Source of the DNA: a virus
Direction: 5' to 3' (one strand)
DNA: 22,709 bases
Virus record (IMG/VR): IMGVR_UViG_3300003410_000039
Location: 3,300 to 26,008 of that record
This document shows, piece by piece, positions 14,668 through 21,050 of the stretch. The notes under the pieces were generated by a model. That model made no database searches and was not told where the DNA came from. It was given only the letters and a program-made list of their open reading frames with translations. The position numbers were made by a program, and so were the translations under genes. Each line of letters opens with the position of its first letter. The stretch's first letter is position 1.

Positions 14668-16126
14668 TATGGTGGATAAGGCCCTCGAATCTGGCGTATT
14701 GCCACAAGAGATTGCCTTCCTTGCCTTCACAAAGAAAGCGGCGGCAGAAGCAAAAGAGCGAGCGGCAGAGAGGTTCGGGCTTGATGCCAAGCACGACCTT
14801 ATCTACTTTCGGACATTGCACAGCCTTGCCTTGTCGATGACCGACATTAGTTCGGGTCAGATTATGCAACCGGAGAACTACAAAGAACTGAGCCATGCCA
14901 TTGGCGTGGAACTCTTTGGTTCGACGCACGGCTCTGACGATTTCATGGATCTGGCGAAAACCAACGATCCGCTTCTTGGGCTGATCAACTTGGCGCGTCT
15001 ACGAAAGGTGGATTTACGCGAGCAGTACAACGAAAGCGAACTGGATCAAGACTGGAATACTGTTAACTATGTCGATCAATCCTTACGCAAGTACAAGGCT
15101 ATGTACAAATTGTTCGATTTTACGGACATGTTAGAGCTGTTTGTTGAGCAAGCGCCTAGTTTTAAGCATCGGTTCAAGCTGACGTTCTTAGACGAAGCGC
15201 AGGATTTGTCACCACTTCAGTGGGACATCGCACATATTCTGGATGGCATGTCCGATAAAATGTACTGCGCGGGGGATGACGACCAAGCCATCTACCGTTG
15301 GGCAGGGGCAGACGTGGATCATTTCATCAATCTGGATGGCGGATCTGAAATCCTTGCACAGTCCTATCGCGTACCGTCGTCAGTCCACGCCGTGGCAGAG
15401 AACATCTCCAACCGGATTAGCCGACGCTTCCCGAAACGTTATGAACCAAAGTCAGATCGCGGGCAGGTAACGCGGATATCCACCATCGATGGAATCGACA
15501 TGGCTGACGGATCGTGGCTGATCCTGTCTCAAGCGGGATACCAGTTGTCGCCAGTTGCGACCGATCTCAAGTCAAACGGGTATCTGTTCAACTACCGCGG
15601 ACACCGGTCCATCTCTGAAAAAGTGGCAGACGCCGTCAACGGTTGGGAAGCTTTGAGAAAAGGACGCGAAGTCTCAGGCAAGACAGCGCGCAACATCTAC
15701 GCATTTATGAGCGGCAAAGAACGTGTGGCGCGGGGGTTCAAGAAACTGCCGGCGCTTGCGGACGAAGATATGGTTAATCTCGATACGTTGATCACGGACC
15801 ACGGGCTTAACGCTGACAAAGAGATGATCTGGCACGTCGCAATGGACAAACTGCCAGAGCAAGATCGTGCGTATATCATTGCGCTCTTGCGTCGCGGGGA
15901 AAAGTTCAATGGCGAGCCCCGCATTACGGTGTCCACGATTCACGGGTCAAAAGGTGGCGAGGCGGATAATGTTGTACTTTTTACAGATTTATCTCCGGCG
16001 GCCGAGAAAGCGGCGCGCAATAATCCCGACGACTTACACCGTGTGTTCTACGTCGGCGTGACCAGAGCGCGTTCAAACCTGTTTATTGTTGAACCAGAAG
16101 ATGTATCGAGGAGCTACGAACTATGA
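14615..16126 (+). CDS. UvrD/Rep-like SF1 DNA helicase
   Basis: The 503-residue protein has all SF1A landmarks: Walker A GPPGTGKTT (6-14), motif Ia FTKKAAAEAKERA (38-50), Walker B LDEAQD (192-197), motif III GDDDQAIYRWAGAD (220-233), motif IV region AQSYRVPSSVH (248-258), motif V VSTIHGSKGGEADNVVL (439-455) and motif VI FYVGVTRARSNLF (478-490). These ATPases unwind DNA 3' to 5'. It is shorter than UvrD (720 residues), with reduced 1B/2B subdomains, as in compact phage versions. The start at 14615 lies inside the upstream HTH gene and follows AAAGGAC. With no DnaB-type helicase visible, it is a candidate for unwinding at the fork. The stop overlaps the next start. Confidence 0.93.
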   Translation: MFRIFGPPGTGKTTTLLNMVDKALESGVLPQEIAFLAFTKKAAAEAKERAAERFGLDAKHDLIYFRTLHSLALSMTDISSGQIMQPENYKELSHAIGVELFGSTHGSDDFMDLAKTNDPLLGLINLARLRKVDLREQYNESELDQDWNTVNYVDQSLRKYKAMYKLFDFTDMLELFVEQAPSFKHRFKLTFLDEAQDLSPLQWDIAHILDGMSDKMYCAGDDDQAIYRWAGADVDHFINLDGGSEILAQSYRVPSSVHAVAENISNRISRRFPKRYEPKSDRGQVTRISTIDGIDMADGSWLILSQAGYQLSPVATDLKSNGYLFNYRGHRSISEKVADAVNGWEALRKGREVSGKTARNIYAFMSGKERVARGFKKLPALADEDMVNLDTLITDHGLNADKEMIWHVAMDKLPEQDRAYIIALLRRGEKFNGEPRITVSTIHGSKGGEADNVVLFTDLSPAAEKAARNNPDDLHRVFYVGVTRARSNLFIVEPEDVSRSYEL

Positions 16127-16323
16127 GCATGAACCCAGTTCACTGCAACACTGTTGAGAAGATCATGGAAGATTGGTCCAAAGGTGCGACCTACGCAGAA
16201 CTCAGCAAGAAATATGACCGGTCAGTGCGCTCAATTGAAGCGACAGTCACCAACAACCGCGGAACATGGACCAGAGACTTTAATTTTCCGCACATCCTTC
16301 ACGCAAAGAGGTTTGGAGCATGA
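16123..16323 (+). CDS. Small HTH-like protein
   Basis: This 66-residue protein has KIMEDWSKGATYAELSKKYD followed by RSVRSIEATVTNNRGTW, a helix-turn-helix pattern of the kind found in small homeodomain-like or resolvase-type DNA-binding proteins. A second in-frame ATG at 16129 could be the actual start. It overlaps both neighbours by 4 bases. A DNA-binding role is inferred from the fold pattern only. Confidence 0.6.
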   Translation: MSMNPVHCNTVEKIMEDWSKGATYAELSKKYDRSVRSIEATVTNNRGTWTRDFNFPHILHAKRFGA

Positions 16324-16559
16324 AAACAGGAGAATACTACGGGACGCATTGGTACTGGGATGCGGACGACAACGAATACGAGCTTTGTGCGACTTGGTAT
16401 TTTGAGCGGAGCTATCCGGAAATGCCGGACAGTTGGATTCTTCAAGCGATTGAGGTTGAAGAAGGCGGCGAACTGGACGTGAGTGAAGGTAGCACAGTAT
16501 GGAATTACGTTGAAAAAGACGGCCCGCCGTCAGATCTTATCGAGGTGGATTACTTATGA
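16320..16559 (+). CDS. Small acidic protein, unknown function
   Basis: The 79 residues are acidic and rich in Trp and Tyr (GTHWYWDADDNEYELCATWYFE near the start), and probably form a compact beta fold. I recognise no family. ATGA overlaps tie it to the neighbours on both sides, which is the main support that it is translated. Confidence 0.62.
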   Translation: MKTGEYYGTHWYWDADDNEYELCATWYFERSYPEMPDSWILQAIEVEEGGELDVSEGSTVWNYVEKDGPPSDLIEVDYL

Positions 16560-16861
16560 ATCGCAGAGACATTTTAGAAAAAGCAGATGAATTTATCTCT
16601 GCAACACGCGACGAGGTTTACGGCGACCCGCGGAAGAATCACGAGAGGATTGCAGAAATGTGGTCTGCCATCCTTGGCGTGGACGTCACGGCAGAAGAAG
16701 TAGTGCTGTGCATGATTGCGGTCAAGATGAGCAGGCTGTGCGAAACGCCGCGTCATGAAGATTCTTGGGTGGACATTGCCGGTTATGCGGCTTTGGGCGG
16801 GGAGATTGCCGATCAGTTCTTTAAGGCAGTCGATGATATGAAGAGTGATGGTGATGTCTAA
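16556..16861 (+). CDS. DUF6378-like phage protein
   Basis: This 101-residue helical protein contains RDEVYGDPRKNHERIAEMWS (residues 18-37), MIAVKMSRLCETPRHEDSW (about 63-81) and VDIAGYAALGGEI. This order of YGDP..NH, KxSRL..TP.H.DSW and D-x-AGY is the hallmark I associate with DUF6378, a family of small phage proteins. Its conserved charged helices resemble all-alpha nucleotide pyrophosphohydrolases such as MazG, but I cannot point to a full catalytic set. A role in trimming nucleotides near PolA would be sensible but is inference. Start overlaps the upstream stop by 4 bases. Confidence 0.72.
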   Translation: MNRRDILEKADEFISATRDEVYGDPRKNHERIAEMWSAILGVDVTAEEVVLCMIAVKMSRLCETPRHEDSWVDIAGYAALGGEIADQFFKAVDDMKSDGDV

Positions 16862-17126
16862 CATGAAATTAGATCCAGAAGATGTTGGGTTGATACAGGC
16901 TTTACGCGCTGACGGCATGATGCTGAAAGAAATCGCGGCTAAGTTTGAGATAACGACCGCGCACGTTAGCAAGATTGTTAAAGGAAAGACTTGGAAGCAT
17001 CTTGTTGTACAAGAAAATGAAGAAGAGTTTCCAAAATGCGCTTGCGGAGAAAATGCGCTGATCATTGAGAAAGGTGTTGCCGAATGTGGAACATGTTGGG
17101 CTAGACCAAGAAGGAGAACGGTATGA
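16854..17126 (+). CDS. HTH plus zinc-ribbon small protein
   Basis: This small protein (90 residues) has an N-terminal helix-turn-helix (DGMMLKEIAAKFEITTAHVS, then KIVKGKTW) and a C-terminal CAC-x14-CGTC pair that could bind zinc. Several starts are close together: GTG 16845, ATG 16848, 16854 and 16863. I chose 16854 because AAGAG lies 8 bases before it. It overlaps the DUF6378-like gene by 8 bases and the next gene by 4. Likely DNA-binding, perhaps a regulator of phage transcription; the target is unknown. Confidence 0.65.
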   Translation: MSNMKLDPEDVGLIQALRADGMMLKEIAAKFEITTAHVSKIVKGKTWKHLVVQENEEEFPKCACGENALIIEKGVAECGTCWARPRRRTV

Positions 17127-17344
17127 CCGATAGAGATAACGAGGGCGCGATCTGGGGAAACAAGCGCAAAGAAAAAGAAACCCATGCGGATTTTACAGGT
17201 AATGCGACCATCGACGGCGTGGAATACTGGATCAATGCGTACAAACGCAAGCCAGACGCATCGCCCGCCGCGCCAAGCCTAAAGTTTTACTTTGTTAAGA
17301 AGCAAGTGCCGAACGATGAGCCGGCGCCAGAGGACGATTTATGA
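17123..17344 (+). CDS. Small conserved phage protein with acidic tail
   Basis: The 73 residues have the pattern DNEGAIWGNKRK, then HADFTGNATIDGVEYWINAYK, then LKFYFVKK and an acidic end (EPAPEDDL). Similar small beta-rich proteins (N-x-G-x-L/I-W-x-N...DGxEYWI) are frequent in phage replication regions and may have an OB-like fold. Overlaps of 4 bases on both sides, immediately before the DNA polymerase, suggest a replication-linked role. No activity can be assigned from sequence alone. Confidence 0.65.
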   Translation: MTDRDNEGAIWGNKRKEKETHADFTGNATIDGVEYWINAYKRKPDASPAAPSLKFYFVKKQVPNDEPAPEDDL

Positions 17345-19233
17345 GTTTGCAGATGGCGATGTTTACGCCAAAAACAGAATGGGTGCCTCCGGCCGAGCTT
17401 CCTGACCTCAGCAGTGCTACCCGCATTGCCATTGACGTCGAAACACGCGACCCAAACATCAAAACGATGGGTCCGGGATGGGCGACAGGTAACGGCGAAG
17501 TGGTTGGTTATGCTATCGCGACCGACGACTGGTCTGGTTATATTCCTGTAGGGCATAAGGGCGGGGGTAACTTAGACAAAAGAATTATAAGCAAGTGGCT
17601 CAAGAAGGTTTTTGAACTGCCTTGTGAAAAAGTCATGCATAACGCGCAGTATGATGCCGGTTGGATCAAGCGAGAAGGCTTTCAGTTGAACGGCCGCATT
17701 GTCGATACGATGTTGATTGCCAGTTTGTTGGATGAAAACCGCTTTAGTTACAGCCTCAACGCGCTGTCGTTCGACATTTTGGGCAAAACCAAGTCAGAAA
17801 AAGACTTGATTGAAGCGGCACGCACCTTCGGCCTCGACCCAAAAGGGGAGATGTGGAAGATGCCGGCCATGTATGTCGGGCCTTATGCAGAAGTTGACGC
17901 GCAGTTGGCGCTTGAACTGTGGAACTACATGCGTGTGGAAGTGGGCAAGCAAGGGCTTTGGGATATCGTTAACCTCGAACTCGACCTTCTGCCTTGTCTG
18001 GTAGACATGACCTACCGTGGTGTCCGCGTTGATATGGACAAGACCGAGCGTACACGCGACGCCTTGTTAAAGCGCGAGGCGGAGTTACACAAAGAAATCA
18101 AAAGACAAGCGGGGTTTGGCGTTGAAATCTGGGCGGCACAATCATTATCCAAAGCGTTCGACGAACTCGGGATTGCGTATCCTAAAACGGAGAAAGGCGC
18201 TCCTTCGTTTACGAAGACGTTCCTTGCAGAACAACACAACCCTTTTGCAAAGCTGATCGTCGAAGCACGCAACATCAACAAGACGTCGGGGACGTTCATC
18301 AATAATATTTTAAAATATTGCAATAAAGATGGACGCATCCACGGCCACATCAACCAGAACCGATCTGATCAGGGCGGCACGGTGTCAGGACGGCTGTCGA
18401 TGAACAACCCCAACCTGCAACAGATCCCTGCCCGCGATCCAGAACTGGGACCGATGATCCGCAGTTTGTTCTTACCAGAAGAAGGTGAGCAGTGGGCGGC
18501 CATCGATTTCTCGCAACAGGAACCACGGATCTTGGTTCACTATGCCCATGTGTATGGCAAAGCGCGCGGTATCCCATTGCAGGGAGCCAAAGATTTCGTG
18601 CAGAAGTACAACGACGACCCAGACACCGACTTCCATACGATGGTGGCAGAGATGGCCGGTATTGGCCGGAAGCAAGCCAAAACCATTAACTTGGGCATGA
18701 TGTACGGGATGGGCGTCAATAAACTGGCCGATCAGTTGGACATACCGGTTGAAGAAGCCAAGAGCTTGATTAACCAGTACCACGACCGCGTACCTTTTGT
18801 GAAAGGTTTGATGAACGGTGTGATGAACCGACTGAACGAAAAGGATGCGTCGGGATCGATCCGGTCTATCTTAGGCCGCAAGTGCCGCTTTGACCTGTGG
18901 GAGCCAGACAGCTTCGCCATGCACAAAGCCCTGCCTTACCGTGAAGCCATTAAAGAGTATGGGGATACCACGCGACTAAAGCGTGCGTTCACATACAAAG
19001 CCTTGAATCGCCTGATCCAAGCGTCGGCGGCCGATATGACCAAGCAAGCGATGGTCAATATTTACAAGATGGGGCGTATCCCACTGGTGCAAGTGCATGA
19101 TGAAATCGCCATGTCGGTCAAAGATAAAAACGAGGCATTAGAAATTGCAAACATCATGGAGTCTGCGGTACCTTTGGAAGTACCTAACAAGTGCGATGTA
19201 GAAATCGGACCCAGTTGGGGCGAAGCAGTTTAA
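17341..19233 (+). CDS. polA: Family A DNA polymerase with 3'-5' exonuclease (Leu at the 762-equivalent site)
   Basis: The 630-residue enzyme has a proofreading domain (ExoI IDVET with Asp32 and Glu34; ExoII NAQYD, 101-105; ExoIII YAEVD with Tyr182 and Asp186) and a polymerase domain: GRLSMNNPNLQQIP (350-363), motif A AIDFSQQEPRI with Asp389, motif B RKQAKTINLGMMYG (443-456) and motif C VQVHDE (584-589, Asp587). There is no 5' nuclease domain. In motif B the residue matching E. coli Phe762 is Leu451. Marine phages with Leu here have been linked to slower or temperate replication. The motif A QEP departs from the usual IEL. It is the last gene of the operon, overlapping its upstream neighbour by 4 bases and followed by a terminator. 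Confidence 0.96.
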   Translation: MSLQMAMFTPKTEWVPPAELPDLSSATRIAIDVETRDPNIKTMGPGWATGNGEVVGYAIATDDWSGYIPVGHKGGGNLDKRIISKWLKKVFELPCEKVMHNAQYDAGWIKREGFQLNGRIVDTMLIASLLDENRFSYSLNALSFDILGKTKSEKDLIEAARTFGLDPKGEMWKMPAMYVGPYAEVDAQLALELWNYMRVEVGKQGLWDIVNLELDLLPCLVDMTYRGVRVDMDKTERTRDALLKREAELHKEIKRQAGFGVEIWAAQSLSKAFDELGIAYPKTEKGAPSFTKTFLAEQHNPFAKLIVEARNINKTSGTFINNILKYCNKDGRIHGHINQNRSDQGGTVSGRLSMNNPNLQQIPARDPELGPMIRSLFLPEEGEQWAAIDFSQQEPRILVHYAHVYGKARGIPLQGAKDFVQKYNDDPDTDFHTMVAEMAGIGRKQAKTINLGMMYGMGVNKLADQLDIPVEEAKSLINQYHDRVPFVKGLMNGVMNRLNEKDASGSIRSILGRKCRFDLWEPDSFAMHKALPYREAIKEYGDTTRLKRAFTYKALNRLIQASAADMTKQAMVNIYKMGRIPLVQVHDEIAMSVKDKNEALEIANIMESAVPLEVPNKCDVEIGPSWGEAV

Positions 19234-19271
19234 GCTAACTGTTTTGATTTCATTTGACTCCCTTGATTATT

Positions 19272-19295
19272 GCCGCCCTTCGGGGCGGCTTTTTT
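19272..19295 (+). terminator. Strong Rho-independent terminator after polA
   Basis: A perfect 7-bp stem, GCCGCCC (19272-19278) and GGGCGGC (19283-19289), closes a TTCG loop and is followed by six Ts. It ends the replication operon 38 bases after the polA stop. Confidence 0.95.
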
Positions 19296-19315
19296 ATGCC
19301 TGAACGCCCAAAACT

Positions 19316-19355
19316 GTACATAATCTTGTATGTTCCCATAGGTTCGCATATAATC
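19316..19355 (+). promoter_or_regulatory. Promoter with candidate operator before the RHH gene
   Basis: TTGTAT (19326-19331), 17 bases, and a perfect TATAAT (19349-19354) form a good sigma70-like promoter that starts the small-gene cluster. An inverted repeat ACATA/TATGT (19318-19322, 19329-19333) overlaps the -35 box, and ATAATC occurs twice 30 bases apart (19320, 19350). Such repeats are a natural site for the ribbon-helix-helix protein encoded next, but that is inference. Confidence 0.65.
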
Positions 19356-19377
19356 GCAGATAAATGAGGAGAGCTTT

Positions 19378-19575
19378 ATGGATACCCAACGTTGGAAAAG
19401 CGTCCTTGTGCCTCGAGATGTGTATGAAGACATCAAAGAAATCGCTCAAGCCGAAGGCCGAACGATTTCTGGGCAACTGCGACTGATTTTTGAAACCTAC
19501 ATTGAGAAAGGTTTCGACAAAAAGCATTCGTATGACCCGAAGAAAGACCCGCGGCGCATGAACGTTTATGATTAA
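19378..19575 (+). CDS. Ribbon-helix-helix (Arc/CopG-like) transcription regulator
   Basis: This 65-residue basic protein has WKSVLVPRDVYEDIKEIAQA (residues 6-25) then EGRTISGQLRLIFETYI, the strand-helix-helix pattern of RHH proteins that pair their strands in the DNA major groove. Such proteins usually repress, often their own promoter. A strong promoter with repeated elements lies just upstream, and GAGGAG precedes the ATG by 7 bases. As first gene of the cluster it may control the small genes downstream. The stop overlaps a 31-codon gene. Confidence 0.72.
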   Translation: MDTQRWKSVLVPRDVYEDIKEIAQAEGRTISGQLRLIFETYIEKGFDKKHSYDPKKDPRRMNVYD

Positions 19576-19663
19576 ATTTGATCCAGACTTTATTTGGATC
19601 GTGCCGCTGATCGTGGCAGGACTATACGCAACCCACTGGTTGTACTTTGAGGCGATACGATGA
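19568..19663 (+). CDS. Tiny single-span membrane peptide (31 aa)
   Basis: Reads MIKFDPDFIWIVPLIVAGLY then ATHWLYFEAIR. Residues about 8-27 are a clear hydrophobic helix flanked by acidic and basic ends, so it should insert in the inner membrane. The ATG overlaps the end of the regulator gene by 8 bases and its stop overlaps the next ATG by 4 (ATGA), the same packing as its neighbours, which argues that it is real despite its size. It could be a holin-like or host-modulating peptide, but no family is recognised. Confidence 0.6.
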   Translation: MIKFDPDFIWIVPLIVAGLYATHWLYFEAIR

Positions 19664-19842
19664 CGAAGTTTGATAACCCAATCGACGCGTTTGACGAACT
19701 GGAGTTCATCGTCCGCGAAACACGGCTCACGCACCGCTTATTAAAAGATAAAAAAGGCAAATACTTTGTCAGCGGCGGCGGATACAACCCCAAAGGTTCA
19801 ACGATCATGGTTGCGGAGATGAACTGCCGTGTTGTTTCTTAG
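19660..19842 (+). CDS. Small protein, unknown function
   Basis: The 60 residues contain LTHRLLKDKKGKYFVSGGGY in the middle and an acidic N-terminus (DAFDELEF). No family recognised. Translation is supported by the 4-base overlap with the membrane peptide gene and a 14-base overlap with the next small gene. Confidence 0.55.
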   Translation: MTKFDNPIDAFDELEFIVRETRLTHRLLKDKKGKYFVSGGGYNPKGSTIMVAEMNCRVVS

Positions 19843-19960
19843 ACGGCTGTATCTGCGTTATCTGATGGCCAAGACCCGTCGGCTGTTGAAGAAGGCCGCA
19901 CGCGTCGAAGAAAAAGCCATCTGGTTGGAGATGAGGATGCGCGATGAACTCAAGCGATAA
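19829..19960 (+). CDS. Basic 43-aa peptide with GTG start
   Basis: Starts at GTG 19829 and reads VLFLRRLYLRYLMAKTRRLL then KKAARVEEKAIWLEMRMRDELKR. It is strongly basic and predicted to be one amphipathic helix. GGAG lies about 10 bases before the GTG; an ATG at 19865 would give 31 residues. It fills the gap between its neighbours and overlaps both, consistent with local gene packing. Nucleic-acid or membrane binding would suit the composition; nothing more can be said. Confidence 0.45.
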   Translation: MLFLRRLYLRYLMAKTRRLLKKAARVEEKAIWLEMRMRDELKR

Positions 19961-20156
19961 ACCGACAGAAGAACAACTGGATCTGAACCCCCAACCACTA
20001 GAAAACGAATTGAGCGACGCCGTCGGCGAACGACTGCGAAACAATCAATGCCCGCGTTGCATGGGAGACCTTGCGCGGATCACGGATCACGGTTCTACTG
20101 CGCGATATTGTTTTCAATGCCGCATGACCGTTATCGATAATTTAAAAGGAAATTAG
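19944..20156 (+). CDS. Zinc-ribbon small protein
   Basis: This 70-residue protein has an acidic N-terminus, then CPRC (residues 36-39) and CFQC (56-59), a classic pair of knuckles for one zinc ion. Zinc ribbons of this size in phages often bind nucleic acid or modify host transcription. The start lies inside the preceding basic peptide gene (17-base overlap). Specific role unknown. Confidence 0.65.
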   Translation: MNSSDKPTEEQLDLNPQPLENELSDAVGERLRNNQCPRCMGDLARITDHGSTARYCFQCRMTVIDNLKGN

Positions 20157-20157
20157 T

Positions 20158-20451
20158 ATGAAGAAGATGATTGCATTTGCCGTGCTTATCATGAGCGTAC
20201 AGGCAGAAGCGGCTTGCCGTTGGGTTTGGGTAGATCACGACTATAATACAATGACGCCGGCGATCCGAAAGCAGGTCTGTAATAACACGCTTGATCTGCC
20301 CGCGATTCAAAGCCCAAGTATCCGGCCTATTCAGCAACCTCAGATCCGACCCTTGCCAAGCGTGGGGTTACCGCCCCTAGGAACCTCCAGTTGCCGGACA
20401 GAAAGCGTTTATGAGTACGGACGTTGGGTCAACAAAAGAATTTGCCGGTGA
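20158..20451 (+). CDS. Secreted/periplasmic small cysteine protein
   Basis: The first 18 residues (MKKMIAFAVLIMSVQAEA) form a signal peptide with an A-x-A cleavage site before Ala19; the lipobox pattern is poor, so it is more likely soluble than lipid-anchored. The mature part has four Cys (20, 41, 79, 96), fit for two disulfides, around a Pro/Ile-rich linker (SIRPIQQPQIRPLPSVGLPP). The ribosome-binding site AAAGGA is strong. It would act in the periplasm or outside. Similar Cys-framed small proteins occur in other marine phages as far as I recall, without known function. It might aid lysis, exclude other phages or change the envelope; all of these are inference. Confidence 0.72.
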   Translation: MKKMIAFAVLIMSVQAEAACRWVWVDHDYNTMTPAIRKQVCNNTLDLPAIQSPSIRPIQQPQIRPLPSVGLPPLGTSSCRTESVYEYGRWVNKRICR

Positions 20452-20454
20452 CGG

Positions 20455-20649
20455 GTGGACAAAAAAGCACAGATCGTCCATGACTTGGCCGTTAAGGCCG
20501 GTGTCCGATACATTGAAGGCATGGAGCTTTGCAACGGCCGGCCTTACATCGGATATCTCGACGAACTGACAGAATTTGCGCGCCTTGTGGGCGAGATTGC
20601 CAGAGAAAGTGAAAGAAAACGTTTGCAAAGTTCTCATAAGGCGATATAG
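20455..20649 (+). CDS. Small helical protein, GTG start
   Basis: The 64 residues begin at GTG 20455 (no ATG in frame upstream of the coding pattern) and read DKKAQIVHDLAVKAGVRYIE, then a Gly/Pro turn and a helical tail (EFARLVGEIARESERKRL). No family is recognised. It lies 3 bases after the secreted protein gene. The ribosome-binding site is weak. Its 3' end carries a candidate promoter for a small RNA. Confidence 0.5.
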   Translation: MDKKAQIVHDLAVKAGVRYIEGMELCNGRPYIGYLDELTEFARLVGEIARESERKRLQSSHKAI

Positions 20650-20650
20650 T
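20623..20650 (+). promoter_or_regulatory. Candidate promoter for a small RNA
   Basis: TTGCAA (20623-20628), 16 bases, then TATAGT (20645-20650). Transcription would start near 20657, just after the preceding stop, and meet a terminator at 20717. The match is fair, not strong. Confidence 0.4.
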
Positions 20651-20656
20651 TTGCAC

Positions 20657-20717
20657 AACTATTCCCGTAGTTGACCCCAAGCCCCGAGTCGTCCTCCAAT
20701 GACTCGGGGCTTTTTTT
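20657..20717 (+). ncRNA. Candidate small RNA of about 60 nt (two hairpins)
   Basis: The transcript between the candidate promoter and the terminator would fold into CAACTA/TAGTTG (20656-20661, 20668-20673; loop TTCCCG) and the terminator hairpin, whose loop includes TCCTCC (20692-20697), an anti-Shine-Dalgarno-like run. The segment 20663-20674 is complementary to the leader of the next gene at 20765-20772 plus 20775-20778, with a 2-base bulge, reaching its ribosome-binding site. It may instead be only the 3' end of the upstream operon mRNA. No known RNA family is recognised. Confidence 0.35.
20679..20717 (+). terminator. Strong Rho-independent terminator
   Basis: AAGCCCCGAGTC (20679-20690) pairs with GACTCGGGGCTT (20701-20712) around a 10-base loop. 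Seven Ts follow (20711-20717). It ends the accessory cluster begun by the RHH gene. Confidence 0.95.
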
Positions 20718-20728
20718 CGTCTGGGGTG

Positions 20729-20757
20729 TTGACATGTATGCGATAAACGACTAACTT
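20729..20757 (+). promoter_or_regulatory. Candidate promoter for the second small-gene cluster
   Basis: A consensus TTGACA (20729-20734), 17 bases and a poor -10 TAACTT (20752-20757). A start near 20764 would leave a short leader containing GGGAG (20775-20779) before the ATG at 20787. It follows a terminator directly, so some promoter is needed here. Confidence 0.45.
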
Positions 20758-20786
20758 CCGAATCTCAACTACACGGGAGAACCGAA

Positions 20787-21050
20787 ATGAACCAGAATGA
20801 ATGGGTTGAAAAGCACAACGAAATGGTGGCCAAGCATAACAAGCGAGTGGCCTCGATCCGCGACACACGGCTACCAAAATCTTGCGTAGATGCCCTTGAT
20901 GAAACGATGAAGGTCTTGGATCAGGTGCATGAATCGTTGATTGATGGGGTATGCCACGGCTACCACCCACTAACGCTCGACGATATCGTCCGTCTAACAA
21001 CAGCCTTGCAGAAACTCAAAGCCGAGTTCAATCCACGGGAGATGCGGTAA
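20787..21050 (+). CDS. Helical protein, unknown function
   Basis: This 87-residue, helical protein starts MNQNEWVEKHNEMVAKHNKR and ends in LTTALQKLKAEFNPREMR, with a possible metal or substrate patch VHESLIDGVCHGYHP in the middle (two His, one Cys). No family is recognised. GGGAG lies 7 bases before the ATG, and this leader is complementary to the candidate small RNA upstream, so translation may be regulated. The stop overlaps the next start by one base. Confidence 0.6.
   Translation: MNQNEWVEKHNEMVAKHNKRVASIRDTRLPKSCVDALDETMKVLDQVHESLIDGVCHGYHPLTLDDIVRLTTALQKLKAEFNPREMR

Noticed and set aside
14387-14929. Minus-strand open frame of 180 codons
   Set aside because: It crosses three well-supported plus-strand genes, including the helicase Walker A region, and has no plausible domains.
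20951-21049. Upstream extension of the gene at 21050
   Set aside because: It would lie wholly inside the preceding gene in another frame, whereas the ATG at 21050 gives the TAATG overlap typical of this genome.
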